A stretch of 6,697 bases of DNA from contig JAEYQZ010000223.1 of NCBI GenBank assembly GCA_023409695.1, forward strand, positions 1-6,697. The letters are read 5' to 3'. Shown piece after piece: positions 5,723-6,697 of the stretch (position 1 is the stretch's first letter; every line of letters begins with the position of its first letter). The notes under the pieces are model-generated. The model had not been told where the DNA came from. It saw only the letters and a program-made list of their open reading frames with translations, and searched no databases. Both the position numbers and the translations under genes were made by a program. The DNA comes from Methanobacteriota archaeon (GTDB lineage: Archaea > Methanobacteriota > Methanobacteria > Methanobacteriales > Methanobacteriaceae).

Positions 5723-5884
5723 TTAATTTTCATTTAAAACTTTCATTATCTCGGATAAATGATAATTAATGACTTTCATCTGGTCTTCATTTAATGGTCG
5801 GGTCCGTGTCAAATACCTAAAACGTTCGAAAACATGTCCCATTTTGTTAATCAGTTCGTTTATATAAATTTTCTCTTCGAACAT
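5723..5884 (-). CDS. Small 53-residue protein, function unknown, upstream of the LysE-type gene
   Basis: The frame runs from ATG (5884-5882) to TAA (5725-5723). The product begins MFEEKIYINELINKMG and ends SEIMKVLNEN; it is soluble, charged and probably all helical, with a basic centre (RFRYLTRTR, residues 21-29). An exact GGTGAT Shine-Dalgarno at 5893-5888, three bases before the ATG, is the best ribosome binding site in the window, and an in-frame stop further upstream (5911-5909) bounds the start. A TATA-like stretch TTAAATTTAT at about 5919-5928 would give a start of transcription near 5898, just ahead of the Shine-Dalgarno. I do not recognise a family. The basic, helical character would allow nucleic-acid or membrane-partner binding, but this is speculation. 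It probably heads a two-gene operon with the LysE-type exporter. Confidence 0.68.
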   Translation of the reverse strand: MFEEKIYINELINKMGHVFERFRYLTRTRPLNEDQMKVINYHLSEIMKVLNEN

Positions 5885-5916
5885 TTCATCACCAGTCTTA
5901 CTTTGTTTTTAATGCT

Positions 5917-5929
5917 GATAAATTTAACT
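5917..5929 (-). promoter_or_regulatory. Possible TATA box for the 53-residue gene / LysE operon
   Basis: The minus strand reads AGTTAAATTTATC, a moderate TATA match. Its centre lies about 26 bases upstream of a start near 5898, which would leave a leader of about 14 bases that just includes the GGTGAT site. Support is positional only. Confidence 0.35.
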
Positions 5930-6040
5930 ATGAATTTCTAAGGGTTGTCTCATGATTAATTTTTACACCTGAAATTTTACTTATTTATGGGTTTAATGTT
6001 CTTGTTTTTTTCCAGATCGTGGATTCGGGACATTCACTTT

Positions 6041-6054
6041 AAAAAAATGAAAAA
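6041..6054 (-). terminator. T-tract terminator of the alanine dehydrogenase gene
   Basis: Directly after the TAA (6058-6056) the minus strand carries T5 (6054-6050) and T7 (6047-6041), a typical archaeal oligo-T terminator. It separates this gene from the 53-residue gene and LysE-type unit downstream on the same strand. Confidence 0.6.
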
Positions 6055-6055
6055 G

Positions 6056-6697
6056 TTATTCTAAGAAATTCATCTTTTGGCCGATGCCTTTTTGAAGAGC
6101 TTTTTCATACACATTCCATGCAGTAACTATGTCCTGAACTGCAAGTCCTGTTGAATCAAATACTGTAATTTCTTCGTCTGAGGTTCTACCTGGAATTGAA
6201 CCTGTTATTACATCTCCAATTTTACCATGGATGTCGCTTTGTCTTACAAGACCTTCCTGAACTGGAATGTTAATTTCACCACTGTGGCTAGCCTGATCCC
6301 AGCAATCAATTATAATTTTGGATTTTTGGAGTATGTGGCTGTCTAATTCCTGTTTACCTGGAGCATCAGCTCCCATCGCGTTAATATGAGTTCCTGGACT
6401 TACCCATTTTGATTTAACAACAGGTTCTCGTGCGGGTGTGGTAGTCAGCAGTACATCAGCACCTTGTACGGCTTCTTTTATAGTATCAACAGCTTTAACA
6501 GGAATTCCATATTTTTCAGAGGCATTTTGGGCGAATAAATCCCTTGTTTCGCATGTTCTGCATGAAACCCTCACTTCTTTAATGTCCATTACTTCCATTA
6601 TAGCTTCAAGCCCTGTTGCTGCCTGAACTCCTGCCCCTACAAGACCTAAAATCTCAGAATTGTCTCTTGCAAGGTATTTTGTGGCAACTCCTGCTGC
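6056..6697 (-). CDS. Alanine dehydrogenase / ornithine cyclodeaminase family protein (5' partial)
   Basis: The frame runs off the window at 6697, leaving the C-terminal 213 residues of a family about 320-330 long. The ATG at 6598 is internal, because the NAD-binding motif GLVGAGVQAATG (partial residues 18-29) lies upstream of it. Further family blocks are NAMGADAPGKQELD, HSGEINIP and DEEITVFDSTGLAVQDI (DSTG at 181-184). The wording is very like the archaeal alanine dehydrogenase of Archaeoglobus (AF1665), as I recall it. That enzyme interconverts L-alanine and pyruvate plus ammonia with NAD, so alanine dehydrogenase is favoured over ornithine cyclodeaminase. The N-terminal substrate-binding part, with the catalytic lysine, is outside the window, so the choice cannot be settled here. 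The protein is cytoplasmic and probably dimeric by family. Confidence 0.9.
   Translation of the reverse strand, partial: AAGVATKYLARDNSEILGLVGAGVQAATGLEAIMEVMDIKEVRVSCRTCETRDLFAQNASEKYGIPVKAVDTIKEAVQGADVLLTTTPAREPVVKSKWVSPGTHINAMGADAPGKQELDSHILQKSKIIIDCWDQASHSGEINIPVQEGLVRQSDIHGKIGDVITGSIPGRTSDEEITVFDSTGLAVQDIVTAWNVYEKALQKGIGQKMNFLE

Noticed and set aside
6013..6036. tRNA-like T-arm wording (GGATTCGGGAC) near 6020-6030
   Set aside because: No acceptor, D or anticodon stems can be drawn around it on either strand.
6596..6598. ATG at 6598 as the start of the alanine dehydrogenase homologue
   Set aside because: The dinucleotide-binding motif GxGxxA lies upstream in the same open frame, which runs off the window.
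6438..6626. Plus-strand open frame across the alanine dehydrogenase gene, and similar ones at 2305-2487, 2739-2924 and 4141-4323 (minus)
   Set aside because: Each lies antisense within a better-supported gene and has no independent ribosome binding site or domain.
1..6697. A linked novel system (defence island or biosynthetic cluster) covering the window
   Set aside because: Gene orientations change repeatedly, terminators separate the units, and the products are mostly known household or surface families.

Overview
The window looks like a stretch of chromosome from a methanogenic archaeon, most likely of the Methanobacteriales (Methanobacterium-like). This is inference from content, with no database search. 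The supporting signs are AT-rich spacers with archaeal TATA-like elements, a GGTGAT ribosome binding site, T-tract terminators, a DUF362/ferredoxin protein, an archaeal-type alanine dehydrogenase of the ornithine cyclodeaminase family and a soluble P-type-ATPase-like HAD protein. No mobile element, CRISPR array, rRNA or tRNA was seen.

Layout. 1-1080 (+) is a DUF362 protein with two 4Fe-4S motifs, cut off at its 5' end. 1145-1744 (+) is a small TMEM175-like (DUF1211) membrane protein. These face two minus-strand genes: 1791-2552, an exported acetolactate decarboxylase, and 2655-3443, a HAD-family protein. Between the two minus-strand genes lie a T8 terminator and a strong TATA box placed so close to the decarboxylase ATG that its mRNA is probably leaderless. 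3444-3997 is a 554-base AT-rich non-coding region with a degenerate three-copy repeat; two copies match TGTGA-N6-TCACA exactly. It precedes 3998-4522 (+), a small secreted beta-rich protein followed by a 12-bp perfect hairpin. 4801-4950 (+) is a 49-residue gene with a TTG start, preceded by two abutting palindromes. Minus-strand genes fill the rest: a LysE-type exporter (5045-5680, TTG start), a 53-residue protein just upstream of it (5723-5884), probably in the same transcript, and an alanine dehydrogenase/ornithine cyclodeaminase homologue (6056-6697) cut off at its 5' end.

How the genes fit together. No single pathway or defence system links the window. Amino-acid themes recur loosely: acetolactate is a branched-chain amino-acid precursor, LysE proteins export amino acids, and alanine dehydrogenase interconverts alanine and pyruvate. 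Promoters and terminators separate these genes, so a joint function is not shown. The most unusual parts are the repeat-rich control region before the secreted protein, the exported sequon-rich acetolactate decarboxylase, and the two small genes.
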